64,000 bases of DNA from Streptomyces sp. NBC_00224. Lineage in GTDB: Bacteria; Actinomycetota; Actinomycetes; Streptomycetales; Streptomycetaceae. The stretch is taken from assembly GCF_041435195.1 (NCBI RefSeq), contig NZ_CP108106.1:6301501-6365500 (forward strand), read 5' to 3'. Made by a program: the position numbers and the translations under genes. How positions within the stretch are numbered: the first letter of the stretch is position 1; every line of letters starts with the position of its first letter. Of this stretch, positions 22,021 through 31,646 are shown piece by piece. Below the pieces are notes generated by a model. It had not been told where the DNA came from. It ran no database searches and saw nothing but the letters and a program-made list of their open reading frames with translations.

Positions 22021-23433
22021 GAGGGTGAAGGTGACGGCGGGGGCGGCGTGGTCGGACGGCCAGCCGTTGGCGGTGGTGTCCGGGACCGGCCGGGGCCAGC
22101 CGGTGCAGAGCGTGTGCGCGGCCTCGACCTGGAGCGGCCCGGCGTACTGGACCTGGTCGATGCGGTCCTGCGGCTCGTCGGGGCGCACCGGCGACCAGGT
22201 GGCCCCCGGTTCGCGCGCCGGACGGGGGTGCGCCTCGCGGTGGGCGTCGCGCAGCCCGGCGGCGGCCAGCGCCACGGTGACCGGCCAGCGGACCCGGGCG
22301 CCCCGGTCGAGGTGCGAGGGCGAGGCGAGTCCGGCGGCGAGTACGAGCGGGGTCCGCCGGGACGCCAGGTCCTTCTTCATCGCGGCGAGCAGCGCCGTGG
22401 CCTGCCGGTAGCGCGCGCTCTTGCGCTCGGCCGCCTCGACCTCGGCGGGGGAGCGCCCGTCGCGCAGCGCGTACGGGCCGTACCCGCTCTCGTCGAGCTG
22501 CGCGGCCCACACCCGTACCGCCCGGCCGCCGGGCAGCCGCAGGGTGGCGGCCACCGTGGGGACGTCCGCGAGCGGCGCCGAGGCGTCGTCGAGCGGGAAG
22601 CGGCTGAGCAGCCCGACCCCGGCCGCCGTGTCATGGGCGTACCACCCGAGGGCGCCGGCGAGAGCCTTCGCCGAGGAGGCGGCGGACTCCTGCAGCGCCA
22701 CCACGTCGAGCCGCTGCCCGAGGACGAGCCGCAGCAGCTTCTCGTGCGCGTCGGCGGTGTGCGCCCCCGCGTCCCACAGGTTCAGCGACGCCACCGTCAG
22801 TGTCGGCCGGGCCCCGGGCCGGCGCACCGGCACCTGGACGGTGACCGTGTCGGAGCCGCCCGCGCTGTCCCTCACCGCGACCGCTATCCGGCCGGGGTGC
22901 GCGCCGGGCCGGGCGGGTGCGGTGCCGGTGACCGTTCCGTCGGGGCCCACGGTCAGCCAGGCGTCGCCGGACAGCCGGCGGAAGGACGGGGTGCCGGACG
23001 GGTTGCCCGCCGGGCGGATCCACAGCGGGGCCAGCGCCACCGAGACGCGCTCGCCCGGCCCGTACGCGCCGGTCGTGAAGGCGTCGGTGACCGCGTGCGG
23101 CCGGACCACGGGCGGTCGGGCGGCGACGGTGATGGGCGGGGTCCGGGCGAGGACGCCGTATCCGTCCTTGGCCAGCAGGTACGCGGTGTAGACGCCCTCG
23201 CCGAGGCCGGAGGTGTCGAGCGTGACGTCACCGGAGGCGGCCGTGACGTACGACCAGACCAGCGAGGAGCCGGTGCCGGGGCGGCGGTCGCCGTCGTAGA
23301 TCCCGATCCAGTTCTTCGGGTCGGGCGCGTCGGTGGCCCAGTGGAAGGCGAGCCGGTCGCCCTCGCGGGGGGCGGTGGGCGCGGTGAGGGTCAGGGTGGC
23401 GGCGGGGGCCGCGGCCGTTCTGAGGGGGGACAC
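22015..23433 (-). CDS. Endonuclease/exonuclease/phosphatase-fold protein with N-terminal Ig-like domains
   Basis: 472 aa. Residues 10-100 look like an Ig/SKICH-type beta domain (DRLAFHWATDAPDPKNWIGIYDGD ... LVWSYVTAASGDVTL), 110-205 a second cadherin/putative-Ig domain (LSGDAWLTVGPDGTVTGTAPARPG), and 215-472 the EEP fold (LTVASLNLWDAG, VVALQESAASSAKAL, GVGLLSRFPL, DRIDQVQYAG, NGWPSDHAAPAVTFTL). The final SDHA His and QES Glu are catalytic in the family. The GTG start gives no clear signal peptide, which is odd for a partner of a secreted phospholipase; no better start exists before an in-frame stop at 23482. It precedes the phospholipase gene. Confidence 0.82.
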   Translation of the reverse strand: MSPLRTAAAPAATLTLTAPTAPREGDRLAFHWATDAPDPKNWIGIYDGDRRPGTGSSLVWSYVTAASGDVTLDTSGLGEGVYTAYLLAKDGYGVLARTPPITVAARPPVVRPHAVTDAFTTGAYGPGERVSVALAPLWIRPAGNPSGTPSFRRLSGDAWLTVGPDGTVTGTAPARPGAHPGRIAVAVRDSAGGSDTVTVQVPVRRPGARPTLTVASLNLWDAGAHTADAHEKLLRLVLGQRLDVVALQESAASSAKALAGALGWYAHDTAAGVGLLSRFPLDDASAPLADVPTVAATLRLPGGRAVRVWAAQLDESGYGPYALRDGRSPAEVEAAERKSARYRQATALLAAMKKDLASRRTPLVLAAGLASPSHLDRGARVRWPVTVALAAAGLRDAHREAHPRPAREPGATWSPVRPDEPQDRIDQVQYAGPLQVEAAHTLCTGWPRPVPDTTANGWPSDHAAPAVTFTLH

Positions 23434-23701
23434 GGAGGGTCTGGTCCTCTCGGGCTGAGTTGGCTGGACAACTTCGCCCAGTCAGCCAGGACTTCCCTCA
23501 CGTGACGTGAACGGGACATGACCGGCGGCCGCAGATCCGGGGACGCGTCGGCGGGGCACGCGCGCGTGGCGGCGGCGACGGTGGAGGGGGCCGTGCGGGC
23601 CGTGATCGGGGGGCGCCGCACAAACCGTTTAGTGGAGTGGCGACCGGGCCCCATAGGATTGGCTCCAAACCACACACACCCGAACCCCTGAGGATCGCTG
23701 C

Positions 23702-23998
23702 ATGCCTGGCATTACGCGCGAGGAGGTCGCCCACCTCGCCCGGCTGGCGCGTCTGGAGCTGAAGAGCGAAGAGCTGGACCACTTCGCCGGACAGCTCGAC
23801 GACATCATCGGCGCGGTCGCCCGCGTCGCCGAGGTCGCCGACCAAGACGTGCCCCCGACCTCCCACCCGCTGCCGCTGACCAATGTCATGCGCGCGGACG
23901 AGGTCCGTCCGTCGCTCACCCCCGCGCAGGCGCTCTCCGGCGCCCCGGCCCAGGAGCAGCAGCGTTTCAAGGTGCCGCAGATCCTGGGGGAGGACTAA
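23702..23998 (+). CDS. gatC: Glutamyl/aspartyl-tRNA amidotransferase subunit C
   Basis: 98 aa accessory subunit that clamps GatA to Gat[44 protein letters not shown] is the family's helical N-terminus and [10 protein letters not shown] its conserved C-terminus. First gene of gatC-gatA-small ORF-gatB. TAGGAT at about 23655-23660 is a possible -10 for the operon; the ATG follows a TGAGGA ribosome site. gatA begins 5 bp after its stop. Confidence 0.96.
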   Translation: MPGITREEVAHLARLARLELKSEELDHFAGQLDDIIGAVARVAEVADQDVPPTSHPLPLTNVMRADEVRPSLTPAQALSGAPAQEQQRFKVPQILGED

Positions 23999-24003
23999 TC
24001 ACC

Positions 24004-25509
24004 ATGACGGACACCAACGTCAACATCATCAAGCTCACCGCCGCCGAGATCGCCTCGAAGATCGCGTCCGGCGAGCTCACGGCCGTCGAGGTCACCGAGG
24101 CCCACCTGGCCCGGATCGACGCCATCGACGAGAAGGTGCACGCCTTCCTGCACGTGGACCGCGAGGGCGCGCTCGCGCAGGCCCGCGCCGTCGACGCCAA
24201 GCGGGCGGCGGGCGAGAAGCTGGGCCCGCTCGCCGGTGTCCCGCTGGCGCTGAAGGACATCTTCACCACCGAGGGCATCCCGACCACGGTCGGCTCGAAG
24301 ATCCTCGAAGGCTGGATCCCGCCGTACGACGCCACGCTCACCAAGCGGCTGAAGGCCGCCGACGTCGTCATCCTCGGCAAGACCAACATGGACGAGTTCG
24401 CCATGGGGTCCTCGACGGAGAACAGCGCGTACGGCCCGACCGGCAACCCGTGGGACCTCACCCGGATCCCCGGCGGCTCCGGCGGCGGCTCCTCCGCGGC
24501 GCTCGCGTCGTACGAAGCCCCGCTCGCCATCGGCACGGACACCGGCGGCTCCATCCGCCAGCCCGCCGCCGTCACCGGCACCGTCGGCGTCAAGCCGACC
24601 TACGGCGCGGTCTCCCGCTACGGCATGGTCGCCTTCTCGTCCTCCCTCGACCAGGGCGGGCCCTGCGCCCGTACGGTCCTGGACGCGGCGCTGCTGCACG
24701 AGGTCATCGCCGGGCACGACCCGCTCGACTCGACCTCCATCGACGCGCCGGTCCCGCCGGTCGTCGAGGCCGCGCGCAACGGCTCGGTGGCCGGTATGCG
24801 CGTCGGTGTCGTCAAGCAGTTCGGCGGCGAGGGCTACCAGGCCGGCGTCGTCCAGCGCTTCAACGAGTCGGTCGAGCTGCTCAAGTCGCTCGGCGCCGAG
24901 ATCGTCGAGCTGGACTGCCCGTCCTTCGACCTGGCGCTCTCCGCGTACTACCTGATCGCGCCGAGCGAGTGCTCGTCCAACCTGGCCCGCTTCGACGCCA
25001 TGCGCTACGGCCTGCGGGTCGGCGACGACGGCACGAGGTCGGCCGAGGACGTCACCGCGCTCACCCGCGAGGCGGGCTTCGGCGACGAGGTCAAGCGCCG
25101 GATCATCCTCGGTACCTACGCGCTGAGCTCCGGCTACTACGACGCGTACTACGGCAGCGCCCAGAAGGTCCGCACGCTCATCACGCGGGACTTCGAGAAG
25201 GCCTTCGAGCAGGTCGACGTGATCGTCTCGCCGACGACCCCGACCACCGCCTTCCCGATCGGCGAGCGCGCCGACGACCCGATGGCGATGTACCTCGCGG
25301 ACCTGTGCACCATCCCGACCAACATGGCGGGCAACGCCGCCATGTCGCTGCCCTGCGGCCTCGCGCCGGAGGACGGCCTGCCGGTCGGCCTGCAGATCAT
25401 CGCCCCCGCCCTGAAGGACGACCGCCTTTACAAGGTCGGCGCCGCCGTCGAGGCCGCCTTCGTGGAAAAGTGGGGCCACCCGCTGCTTGAGGAGGCACCG
25501 TCGCTGTGA
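24004..25509 (+). CDS. gatA: Glutamyl/aspartyl-tRNA amidotransferase subunit A
   Basis: Amidase subunit of 501 aa that hydrolyses glutamine and passes ammonia to GatB, correcting mischarged Glu-tRNA(Gln) and, where present, Asp-tRNA(Asn). The Ser-cisSer-Lys triad of amidase-signature enzymes is visible: Lys in [13 protein letters not shown], and the two serines in the [11 protein letters not shown] and [23 protein letters not shown] segments. Length is standard. A GTGA overlap couples it to a 79-aa ORF before gatB. Confidence 0.97.
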   Translation: MTDTNVNIIKLTAAEIASKIASGELTAVEVTEAHLARIDAIDEKVHAFLHVDREGALAQARAVDAKRAAGEKLGPLAGVPLALKDIFTTEGIPTTVGSKILEGWIPPYDATLTKRLKAADVVILGKTNMDEFAMGSSTENSAYGPTGNPWDLTRIPGGSGGGSSAALASYEAPLAIGTDTGGSIRQPAAVTGTVGVKPTYGAVSRYGMVAFSSSLDQGGPCARTVLDAALLHEVIAGHDPLDSTSIDAPVPPVVEAARNGSVAGMRVGVVKQFGGEGYQAGVVQRFNESVELLKSLGAEIVELDCPSFDLALSAYYLIAPSECSSNLARFDAMRYGLRVGDDGTRSAEDVTALTREAGFGDEVKRRIILGTYALSSGYYDAYYGSAQKVRTLITRDFEKAFEQVDVIVSPTTPTTAFPIGERADDPMAMYLADLCTIPTNMAGNAAMSLPCGLAPEDGLPVGLQIIAPALKDDRLYKVGAAVEAAFVEKWGHPLLEEAPSL

Positions 25510-25745
25510 GTGCACTGACCAAGGCCAAGGGCTTCAAGAAGTCCAAGGCCGGTACGTACCTGTCCATCGGCACCACCGCGTTCGGCGCCTTCAGCGTGGT
25601 CAAGCAGGCCAAGAAGGCCCGCACCGAGAACGACACGCTGAAGCTGCTCGACGCCGTCGTCTCCGCCGCCGCCATCGCCACCGGCGTCGCCATCCTGCTG
25701 CGCGAGCTCAAGCGCATCGGTGACGACGACGTCCTGCTGGGCTGA
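25506..25745 (+). CDS. Small predicted membrane protein inside the gat operon, 79 aa
   Basis: Unrecognised protein translationally coupled to gatA (its GTG overlaps the gatA TGA) and 17 bp upstream of gatB. The N-terminal half is basic ([16 protein letters not shown]), followed by a weakly hydrophobic stretch [13 protein letters not shown], a basic [11 protein letters not shown], a second hydrophobic helix [22 protein letters not shown] and an acidic end DDDVLLG. A gene occupies the same place in S. coelicolor as I recall. Its position implies stoichiometric production with the amidotransferase, perhaps tethering or modulating it (inference). Codon bias is typical of a real gene. Confidence 0.8.
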   Translation: MSALTKAKGFKKSKAGTYLSIGTTAFGAFSVVKQAKKARTENDTLKLLDAVVSAAAIATGVAILLRELKRIGDDDVLLG

Positions 25746-25762
25746 GAGGGAAGTTTTTCACC

Positions 25763-27271
25763 GTGACCGTCATTGACCTGGTCTCGTACGAGGACGCCCT
25801 CGCGTCGTACGACCCCGTCATGGGCCTTGAGGTCCATGTCGAACTCGGTACCAAGACCAAGATGTTCTGCGGCTGTTCTACCGAGCTGGGCGCCGAGCCC
25901 AACTCGCAGACCTGCCCCACCTGCCTCGGCCTGCCCGGCTCGCTCCCGGTCGTCAACGCGATCGGCGTCGAGTCGGCCGTCAAGATCGGCCTCGCGCTCA
26001 ACTGCGAGATCGCCGAGTGGTGCCGCTTCGCCCGGAAGAACTACTTCTATCCGGACATGCCGAAGAACTTCCAGACCTCCCAGTACGACGAGCCGATCGC
26101 CTTCAACGGCTATCTGGACGTCCAGCTGGAGGACGGCGAGATCTTCCGCGTGGAGATCGAGCGCGCCCACATGGAGGAGGACACCGGCAAGTCGACGCAC
26201 GTCGGCGGTGCCACCGGCCGCATCCACGGCGCCTCGCACTCGCTGCTCGACTACAACCGGGCCGGCATCCCGCTCATCGAGATCGTCACCAAGCCGATCG
26301 AGGGCGCGGGCGAGCGGGCCCCCGAGGTCGCCAAGGCGTACGTCGCCGAGCTGCGCGAGCTCATCAAGGCGCTCGACGTCTCCGAGGCCCGGATGGACAA
26401 GGGCCAGATGCGCTGCGACGTGAACCTGTCGCTGCGCCCCAACGGGACCGAGAAGTTCGGCACCCGCAGCGAGACGAAGAACGTCAACTCGCTGCGGTCG
26501 GTCGAGCGTGCGGCCCGCTTCGAGATCCAGCGCCACGCGGCGGTGCTCTCGTCCGGCGGCACGATCGTGCAGGAGACCCGTCACTTCCACGAGGAGGACG
26601 GCTCCACCACCTCCGGCCGCATCAAGGACAACGCCGAGGACTACCGGTACTTCCCGGAGCCCGACCTCGTCCCGGTCGCCCCGGCCCGCGAGTGGGTCGA
26701 GGAGCTCCGCAAGGGGCTGCCCGAGCTGCCCCGGGTGCGCCGCAACCGGCTCCGCGAGGAGTGGGGCGTCTCCGAGCACGACATGCAGTCGATCCTGAAC
26801 GCGGGCGCGGTCGACCCGATCGTCGCCACCATCGAGGCGGGCGCGGACGCCGCGGCCGCCCGCAAGTGGTGGATGGGCGAGCTGGCGCGCAACGCCAACG
26901 AGCAGGGCAAGGCCCTGGACGAGCTGCCCATCACCCCGGCCCAGGTGGCTCGCCTGGCGGCGCTCGTGGCCTCCGGCGACCTCAACGACAAGCTGGCGCG
27001 CCAGGTCATCGAGGGTGTCCTCGCGGGCGAGGGCGACCCGGACGCGGTCGTCGAGAAGCGCGGCCTCAAGGTCGTCTCGGACGAGGGCGCGCTCGGCGCG
27101 GCCGTGGACGAGGCCATCGCGGGCAACGCGGCCATCGCGGACAAGATCCGCGGCGGCAAGGTGCAGGCCGTCGGCGCGCTGGTCGGCGCGGTCATGAAGA
27201 CCACCCGCGGCCAGGCGGACGCGGCCCGCGTCAAGGAGCTCATCCTGGAGAAGCTGGGCGTCGAGGGCTGA
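25763..27271 (+). CDS. gatB: Glutamyl/aspartyl-tRNA amidotransferase subunit B
   Basis: tRNA-binding kinase/transamidase subunit, 502 aa. [24 protein letters not shown] with [18 protein letters not shown] supplies the four-Cys zinc site; [19 protein letters not shown] and EEDTGKSTH form the ATP/tRNA active site, and the C-terminal YqeY-like tail domain begins after [12 protein letters not shown]. The GTG follows the small ORF by 17 bp with GAGAGGGAA as ribosome site. A strong hairpin terminator follows at 27321-27353. Confidence 0.97.
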   Translation: MTVIDLVSYEDALASYDPVMGLEVHVELGTKTKMFCGCSTELGAEPNSQTCPTCLGLPGSLPVVNAIGVESAVKIGLALNCEIAEWCRFARKNYFYPDMPKNFQTSQYDEPIAFNGYLDVQLEDGEIFRVEIERAHMEEDTGKSTHVGGATGRIHGASHSLLDYNRAGIPLIEIVTKPIEGAGERAPEVAKAYVAELRELIKALDVSEARMDKGQMRCDVNLSLRPNGTEKFGTRSETKNVNSLRSVERAARFEIQRHAAVLSSGGTIVQETRHFHEEDGSTTSGRIKDNAEDYRYFPEPDLVPVAPAREWVEELRKGLPELPRVRRNRLREEWGVSEHDMQSILNAGAVDPIVATIEAGADAAAARKWWMGELARNANEQGKALDELPITPAQVARLAALVASGDLNDKLARQVIEGVLAGEGDPDAVVEKRGLKVVSDEGALGAAVDEAIAGNAAIADKIRGGKVQAVGALVGAVMKTTRGQADAARVKELILEKLGVEG

Positions 27272-27320
27272 GCCCCTGACCCCGGAGCACGTTCTCCTAC
27301 GTACGTAGTACGTGTACGAG

Positions 27321-27353
27321 TCGGCCCCCGCATCCATGGGATGCGGGGGCCGG
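27321..27353 (+). terminator. Terminator of the gat operon
   Basis: GGCCCCCGCATCC (27323-27335) pairs perfectly with GGATGCGGGGGCC (27339-27351) around an ATG loop; flanking bases extend the stem to about 15 bp. No T-run, as common in Streptomyces. Confidence 0.85.
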
Positions 27354-27430
27354 GTCATATGCCACGGTTGCGCGGAATCAAACCCTCCTGCCGGGTGACC
27401 TGGTCCCGGAACGTCTATAGGGTGCCGAGC

Positions 27431-27943
27431 GTGGACGGGCGAGAAGCGGTGAGAGTGCTCGGGCGGCGTACGGCGCTGCGGTATCTGGCGCTGGGGACGG
27501 CGGCCAGTGCCGTGTCGGCCTGTACCGGCGCGGGGGCGGCGGAGGGGCCCCGCAAGCAGGCGCTGAAGGCGTTCGTGAAGGGCGAGTGGGCCTACCGCTC
27601 GAACCAGAACCACCAGGGCGTACTGACGGTCAATCCCGACGGCCACTGGTCTGTCACCCAATGGGGTGGAATGTCCGGTCAGTGGATGCTCGACGGCGCC
27701 GTTCTCTCGGTGAGCACCGACGCCCCCGCCGGTGACGCGGAGTCCGAGGAGCAGGAAGCCTTCACGCTGACCAGCATGCCGGAGAAGGTCAGCCGGTCGT
27801 TCTCCCAGCCCCTCACGCTCTCCGGCGGCTGGTCGAGCATCGGCACCGCCGTCGAGGCCGCCTACGGCAAGGGCGTCCTCACCCTCGCCTTCCGGGGCGA
27901 CGGCGCCGAGGACCTGCTCGTCACCTGCACCCGCCGCAAGTGA
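27431..27943 (+). CDS. Putative lipoprotein of unknown function
   Basis: 170 aa. The N-terminus has a twin-arginine (LGRRTALRYLALGTAASAVSACTG) and a lipobox VSAC, so it is probably a Tat-routed lipoprotein. The mature part contains GEWAYRSNQNHQGVLTVNPDGHWSVTQWGGMSGQWMLDGAVLSVST, a compact beta-rich unit reminiscent of small lipocalin-like sensor domains, but I do not recognise a named family. GTG 27431 is chosen because TATAGG (27416-27421) could be a -10 for a leaderless mRNA; GTG 27449 and 27455 are in-frame alternatives. An upstream in-frame ATG lies inside the gat terminator and is unlikely. A hairpin terminator follows. Confidence 0.7.
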   Translation: MDGREAVRVLGRRTALRYLALGTAASAVSACTGAGAAEGPRKQALKAFVKGEWAYRSNQNHQGVLTVNPDGHWSVTQWGGMSGQWMLDGAVLSVSTDAPAGDAESEEQEAFTLTSMPEKVSRSFSQPLTLSGGWSSIGTAVEAAYGKGVLTLAFRGDGAEDLLVTCTRRK

Positions 27944-27947
27944 CCGG

Positions 27948-27966
27948 AGGGGCCGCTGGGGCCCCT
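27948..27966 (+). terminator. Hairpin after the lipoprotein gene
   Basis: AGGGGCC (27948-27954) and GGCCCCT (27960-27966) form a perfect 7-bp stem with a 5-nt loop, 5 bp after the stop codon. No T-run. Confidence 0.6.
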
Positions 27967-27980
27967 GTCCGCAGTGTCCG

Positions 27981-28013
27981 GTGAGCAACCCGGCACTGCC
28001 CTGTGAGTAACCC
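27981..28013. promoter_or_regulatory. Direct repeats upstream of the MMPL gene
   Basis: GTGAGCAACCC (27981-27991) and GTGAGTAACCC (28003-28013) differ at one base and are 22 bp apart, two helical turns, in the 200-bp region before the MMPL transporter. They could be an operator for an unlinked regulator; nothing adjacent identifies it. Confidence 0.35.
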
Positions 28014-28147
28014 CACGAAACGGGCAAACGATCACTATTCGCTGTCAGAGTTGCAGCGCGTAGAGGTCATGCGTTCTTTGCGGGCTGTTCAAGTCGTACC
28101 GGCTGTTCCCGGGCAAAGATCCACGAACCATCCAGGGAGCACATTCG

Positions 28148-30367
28148 TTGGCAGCCATCGCACGGTGGTGCATCAGGCACCGCCTCGTCGCCGTCCTGCT
28201 CTGGCTCCTCGCGTTCGGCGGCGCCACGGCCGCCACCGCCGTCGCCGGCTCCGCGTACTCCAACGACTACGAAGTCCCGGGCACCGAGTCCGGCCGCGCC
28301 ACCGCCCTGCTCGACGCCGGGTTCCACGGCGGCCGCGGCGGCGACACCGACACGGTCGTCTGGCGCACCGACACCGGATCCGTACGCGCCCCCGACGTAC
28401 AGCAGCGCATGTCCAAGGCCCTCGGCGCGGTCGCGAAGCTCCCCGGTGTGGCCTCCGTGAGCGGTCCGTACGGCCGCGACGGCGGCGCGCAGATCAGCGC
28501 CGACGGGCGCACCGCCTACGCCTCCGTCACCTTCGACCACACCGCCGGTGAGATCCCCAAGGCCCAGGCGCGGGACGTCGTCGACACCGCGAAGGCCGCC
28601 TCCGCCGACGGCCTCCACGTCGCGGTCGGCGGCAGCGCCGCCGCGCTCACCGAGACCAGCTCCGCGCACCTCAGCGAGATCGTCGGCGTGGTCGTCGCGG
28701 CCGTCGTCCTCTTCCTCGCCTTCGGCTCGCTCGCCGCCAGCATCCTGCCCATCGTCACCGCGGTGATCTCCGTCGGCACCGCGTACGCGGGCATCGGGCT
28801 GCTCGGCCACGCCATGACCGTCGCCGACTTCGCGCCCATGCTCGGCCTGCTCATCGGGCTCGGCGTCGGCATCGACTACGCCCTGTTCATCGTCACCCGG
28901 CACCGCCGGGGCCTGCGCCAGGGGCTCACCGTCGACGAGGCCGCGACCCGGGCCGTGGCGACGACCGGGCGGGCCGTGGTCTTCGCCGGTGCGACCGTCT
29001 GCATCGCACTGCTCGGCATGCTCATCCTGCGGCTCGGCTTCCTCAACGGGGTCGCCGTCGCGGCCTCGCTGACCGTCGTGCTCACCGTCGCCGCGTCCGT
29101 GACGCTGCTGCCCGCGCTGCTCTCCCTCATCGGGACGCGGGCGCTCAGCCGCCGCGAGCGCCGTCGGCTCGTCGAGCACGGGCCGCAGCCGGAGCTGCCC
29201 ACCGGCTTCGCGGCCCGCTGGTCCGCCTTCGTCGAGCGCCGCCCCAAGCTGCTCGGCGCGGTCGCCGCCGTGGTGATGCTGGTGCTCGCGCTGCCCACGT
29301 TCTCGCTCCATCTGGGCACCTCCGACCAGGGCAACAACCCGGCGAAGTCGACCACCCGCACCGCCTACGACCTGCTCGCCGATGGGTTCGGGCCCGGCGT
29401 CAACGGGCCGCTCACCCTCGCCGCGAAGCTCGACGGCGCCGACGACCGGCTCGCCATGGAGCGGCTGCCCGGGCTGCTGCGGTCGAGCGAGGGCGTCACC
29501 TCGGTGAGCCCGGTGACGTACAACGCCAGCGGCGACACTGCCGTCCTGACCGTGGTGCCGGACTCGGCGCCGCAGTCCCAGGACACCAGCGCCCTCGTCG
29601 ACCGGCTGCGCCACCAGGTGCTGCCGGGCGCCGAGAAGGGCACCTCGCTCGACGTCCACGTGGGCGGCGTGACCGCGAGCTACGACGACTTCGCGGGCGT
29701 GATCATCGGGAAGCTGCCGCTCTTCGTCGGCGTGGTGATCACCCTCGGCTGCGTCCTGCTGCTCCTCGCCTTCCGCTCGCTCGGCATCCCGCTCAAGGCC
29801 GCCGCGATGAACGTGGCGGCGGTGGCGTCCGCGTTCGGCATCGTCGTCGCGGTGTTCCAGTGGGGGTGGGGGAGCGAGCTGCTGGGCCTCGGGGCGTCCG
29901 GCCCGATCGAGCCCTTCCTGCCGGTGATCATGGTCTCGGTGCTCTTCGGGCTCTCCATGGACTACCAGGTGTTCCTGGTCAGCCGGATGTACGAGGAGTG
30001 GCTGGAGACCGGCGACAACCGGCGCGCGGTCCGGGTCGGCCTCGCCGAGACCAGCCGGGTGATCAACTCGGCCGCCGTGATCATGATTTCGGTCTTCCTG
30101 GCGTTCGTGCTCAGCGGCGAGCGGGTGATCGCGATGTTCGGCATCGCCCTCGCGGCGGCAGTGGCCCTCGACGCGTTCGTGCTGCGCACCCTGCTCGTAC
30201 CGGCCCTGATGCACATGCTCGGTGGCGCCAACTGGTGGCTGCCCGGCTGGCTGGACCGGCGGCTCCCCAGGATCAGCATCGAACCGCCCGAGTGCCGCCG
30301 TGCGACGATTCCGGTGCAGCGCGCGAGCGAGCCGGTGGACGAGCCGGTCGACGAGCTCGTGGGCTAG
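28148..30367 (+). CDS. MMPL family transporter (RND superfamily)
   Basis: Proton-driven exporter of 739 aa. The architecture is two MMPL halves: TM1 (residues 8-30), a periplasmic loop with the YxxD-type region, five TMs (170-330) with GLGVGIDYALFIVTRHRRGL, then the second half with TM near 365, a loop, and five TMs (520-690) with VSVLFGLSMDYQVFLVSRMYEEW. The paired GIDYALF and SMDYQVF motifs carry the proton-relay Asp-Tyr residues of MmpL proteins. In Streptomyces such proteins often export lipids or small molecules; the substrate is unknown. The TTG start has GGGAG 8 nt upstream. A GNAT gene follows 40 bp on. Confidence 0.93.
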   Translation: MAAIARWCIRHRLVAVLLWLLAFGGATAATAVAGSAYSNDYEVPGTESGRATALLDAGFHGGRGGDTDTVVWRTDTGSVRAPDVQQRMSKALGAVAKLPGVASVSGPYGRDGGAQISADGRTAYASVTFDHTAGEIPKAQARDVVDTAKAASADGLHVAVGGSAAALTETSSAHLSEIVGVVVAAVVLFLAFGSLAASILPIVTAVISVGTAYAGIGLLGHAMTVADFAPMLGLLIGLGVGIDYALFIVTRHRRGLRQGLTVDEAATRAVATTGRAVVFAGATVCIALLGMLILRLGFLNGVAVAASLTVVLTVAASVTLLPALLSLIGTRALSRRERRRLVEHGPQPELPTGFAARWSAFVERRPKLLGAVAAVVMLVLALPTFSLHLGTSDQGNNPAKSTTRTAYDLLADGFGPGVNGPLTLAAKLDGADDRLAMERLPGLLRSSEGVTSVSPVTYNASGDTAVLTVVPDSAPQSQDTSALVDRLRHQVLPGAEKGTSLDVHVGGVTASYDDFAGVIIGKLPLFVGVVITLGCVLLLLAFRSLGIPLKAAAMNVAAVASAFGIVVAVFQWGWGSELLGLGASGPIEPFLPVIMVSVLFGLSMDYQVFLVSRMYEEWLETGDNRRAVRVGLAETSRVINSAAVIMISVFLAFVLSGERVIAMFGIALAAAVALDAFVLRTLLVPALMHMLGGANWWLPGWLDRRLPRISIEPPECRRATIPVQRASEPVDEPVDELVG

Positions 30368-30407
30368 CCGTACGGGAACGACGCACGACATACGAGGGAG
30401 CAGCGGG

Positions 30408-30977
30408 ATGTTCGCGATATCGCTGGGGGACGACGGCGCCGAGCTGCGGCCGCTGGAGCCGCACCACGCCGAGGAGTACCTCGCGCATATCGACCGGGGG
30501 CGTGACTTCATCGGGCAGTTCATCCTGCTCGCCGAGGTGAGCCAGGACCTCGAATCGTCGCGGGCGTTCCTCCAGGGGTATGCGGACAAGGCGGCCGCCG
30601 ACACCGGGCGCATCTACGGCATCTGGTCCGACGGCACGCTCGTCGGCGGTGTCCTCTTCCGTACGTTCGACGCCCGGCTCGGCACCGCCGAGGCCGGCTG
30701 CTGGCTGGAGGAGTCGGCGGTCGGGCGCGGGCTCGTCACACGCGCGGTCCGGGTACTTATCGACTGGGCCGTCGAGGAGCGCGGGATCCACCGGGTGGAG
30801 TGGCTCGCCGCCTCCGGCAACACCGCCAGCATCAATGTGGCCAAGCGGCTCGGGATGTCGCGGGACGGGGTGCTGCGGGAGAACTACCCGTACCGGGGCG
30901 TACGCCAGGACACCGAGGTGTGGGCGGTGCTGGCCCCGGAGTGGCGGGCGTCCCGGGAGGCGCGGCCCGTCCGTTAA
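30408..30977 (+). CDS. GNAT acetyltransferase, RimJ/RimL-like
   Basis: 189 aa acetyl-CoA transferase. Begins with AELRPLEPHHAEEYLAHI (RimL-type alpha1), then GTLVGGVLFRTFDARLGTAEAGCWLEESAVGRGLVTRAVRVLIDWAVEERGIHRVEWLAASGNTASINVAKRLGMSRDGVLREN, which has the RimL beta4-alpha3 pattern with acetyl-CoA loop SAVGRGLVTRA and the LxxxNxxSxxVxxKxG-like end. Relatives acetylate ribosomal protein N-termini or small molecules. GAGGGAG lies upstream of the ATG. Co-directional with the MMPL gene 40 bp upstream, so possibly one transcript. Confidence 0.88.
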   Translation: MFAISLGDDGAELRPLEPHHAEEYLAHIDRGRDFIGQFILLAEVSQDLESSRAFLQGYADKAAADTGRIYGIWSDGTLVGGVLFRTFDARLGTAEAGCWLEESAVGRGLVTRAVRVLIDWAVEERGIHRVEWLAASGNTASINVAKRLGMSRDGVLRENYPYRGVRQDTEVWAVLAPEWRASREARPVR

Positions 30978-31012
30978 GGAGCCTCTCAGAAAGGCCGCCT
31001 ACCGTCCCCGGC

Positions 31013-31642
31013 ATGACTGCCACCCCCGCCACCACCAAGACCGACAACGAAGCCGACGCCGAGGCGACGGCTGCCCAGGAGTCCGGGGCCGCCGCCGCGC
31101 AGGCCCCGGAAGGCTCGGAGGACCACGCCGAGAAGGCGCGGCTCTCGAAGGAAGCGCCCGCCGACGAGGCCGCGGACGGCGAGGACGATGACGAGCTCGA
31201 TGACGAGCTCGATGACGACGGACTGCCCGTCGCGCCCGCCCGCACCGGGATCGGCGCCGGCGCCGCCGCCGTCGTCTCCGGGGCGCTCGGCCTCGCCTCG
31301 CTCACCGGCACCTGGACGGGCAAGATCCTCTCCGAGCGGGAGACCCTGCTCGGCCAGATCAAGACCGCCCAGGGCGGCTCGGCGTCCGCGCAGATCCACG
31401 AGATCTACGGCGACTCCTGGCACACCACCGCCGCCGTCAACGGCGGCTTCGCGCTGCTCGCCCTGCTCGTCGGCGCGTTCGTCCTGGCCCGCCCGGCGTT
31501 CGGCGCCCCCGACGCCCCGCCGCAGCCCGTCTGGGTGCGGGCGGTCGCGCTCGGCGGCCTCGTCCTCGGCGCGATCGGCCTGCTGCTCTCCGTCGGAATG
31601 TATTTCGACCTGTTCGCGACCCTGCCCTCGACCGGCTCCTGA
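31013..31642 (+). CDS. Membrane protein with acidic N-terminal tail
   Basis: 209 aa, function not recognised. Residues 1-75 are Ala/Glu/Asp-rich and disordered, with a striking acidic repeat DDDELDDELDDDG encoded by GATGACGAGCTC repeats (31189-31215). Three hydrophobic segments follow: IGAGAAAVVSGALGLASLTG (80-100), GGFALLALLVGAFVLARPAF (143-162) and AVALGGLVLGAIGLLLSVGMYF (178-200). CCTACCGT shortly before the ATG suggests a leaderless mRNA. It converges with the SIMPL gene with only 4 bp between stops. Similar acidic-tail membrane proteins are common in Streptomyces. Confidence 0.75.
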   Translation: MTATPATTKTDNEADAEATAAQESGAAAAQAPEGSEDHAEKARLSKEAPADEAADGEDDDELDDELDDDGLPVAPARTGIGAGAAAVVSGALGLASLTGTWTGKILSERETLLGQIKTAQGGSASAQIHEIYGDSWHTTAAVNGGFALLALLVGAFVLARPAFGAPDAPPQPVWVRAVALGGLVLGAIGLLLSVGMYFDLFATLPSTGS

Positions 31643-31646
31643 CGCC

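Noticed and set aside
24618..25515. Minus-strand frames opposite gatA as regulators of the gat operon.
   Set aside because: No ribosome site or motif; typical GC-driven antisense frames.
27341..27430. An upstream start for the lipoprotein at ATG 27341.
   Set aside because: This ATG lies within the gat terminator hairpin and would bury the signal peptide 35 residues inside the protein.
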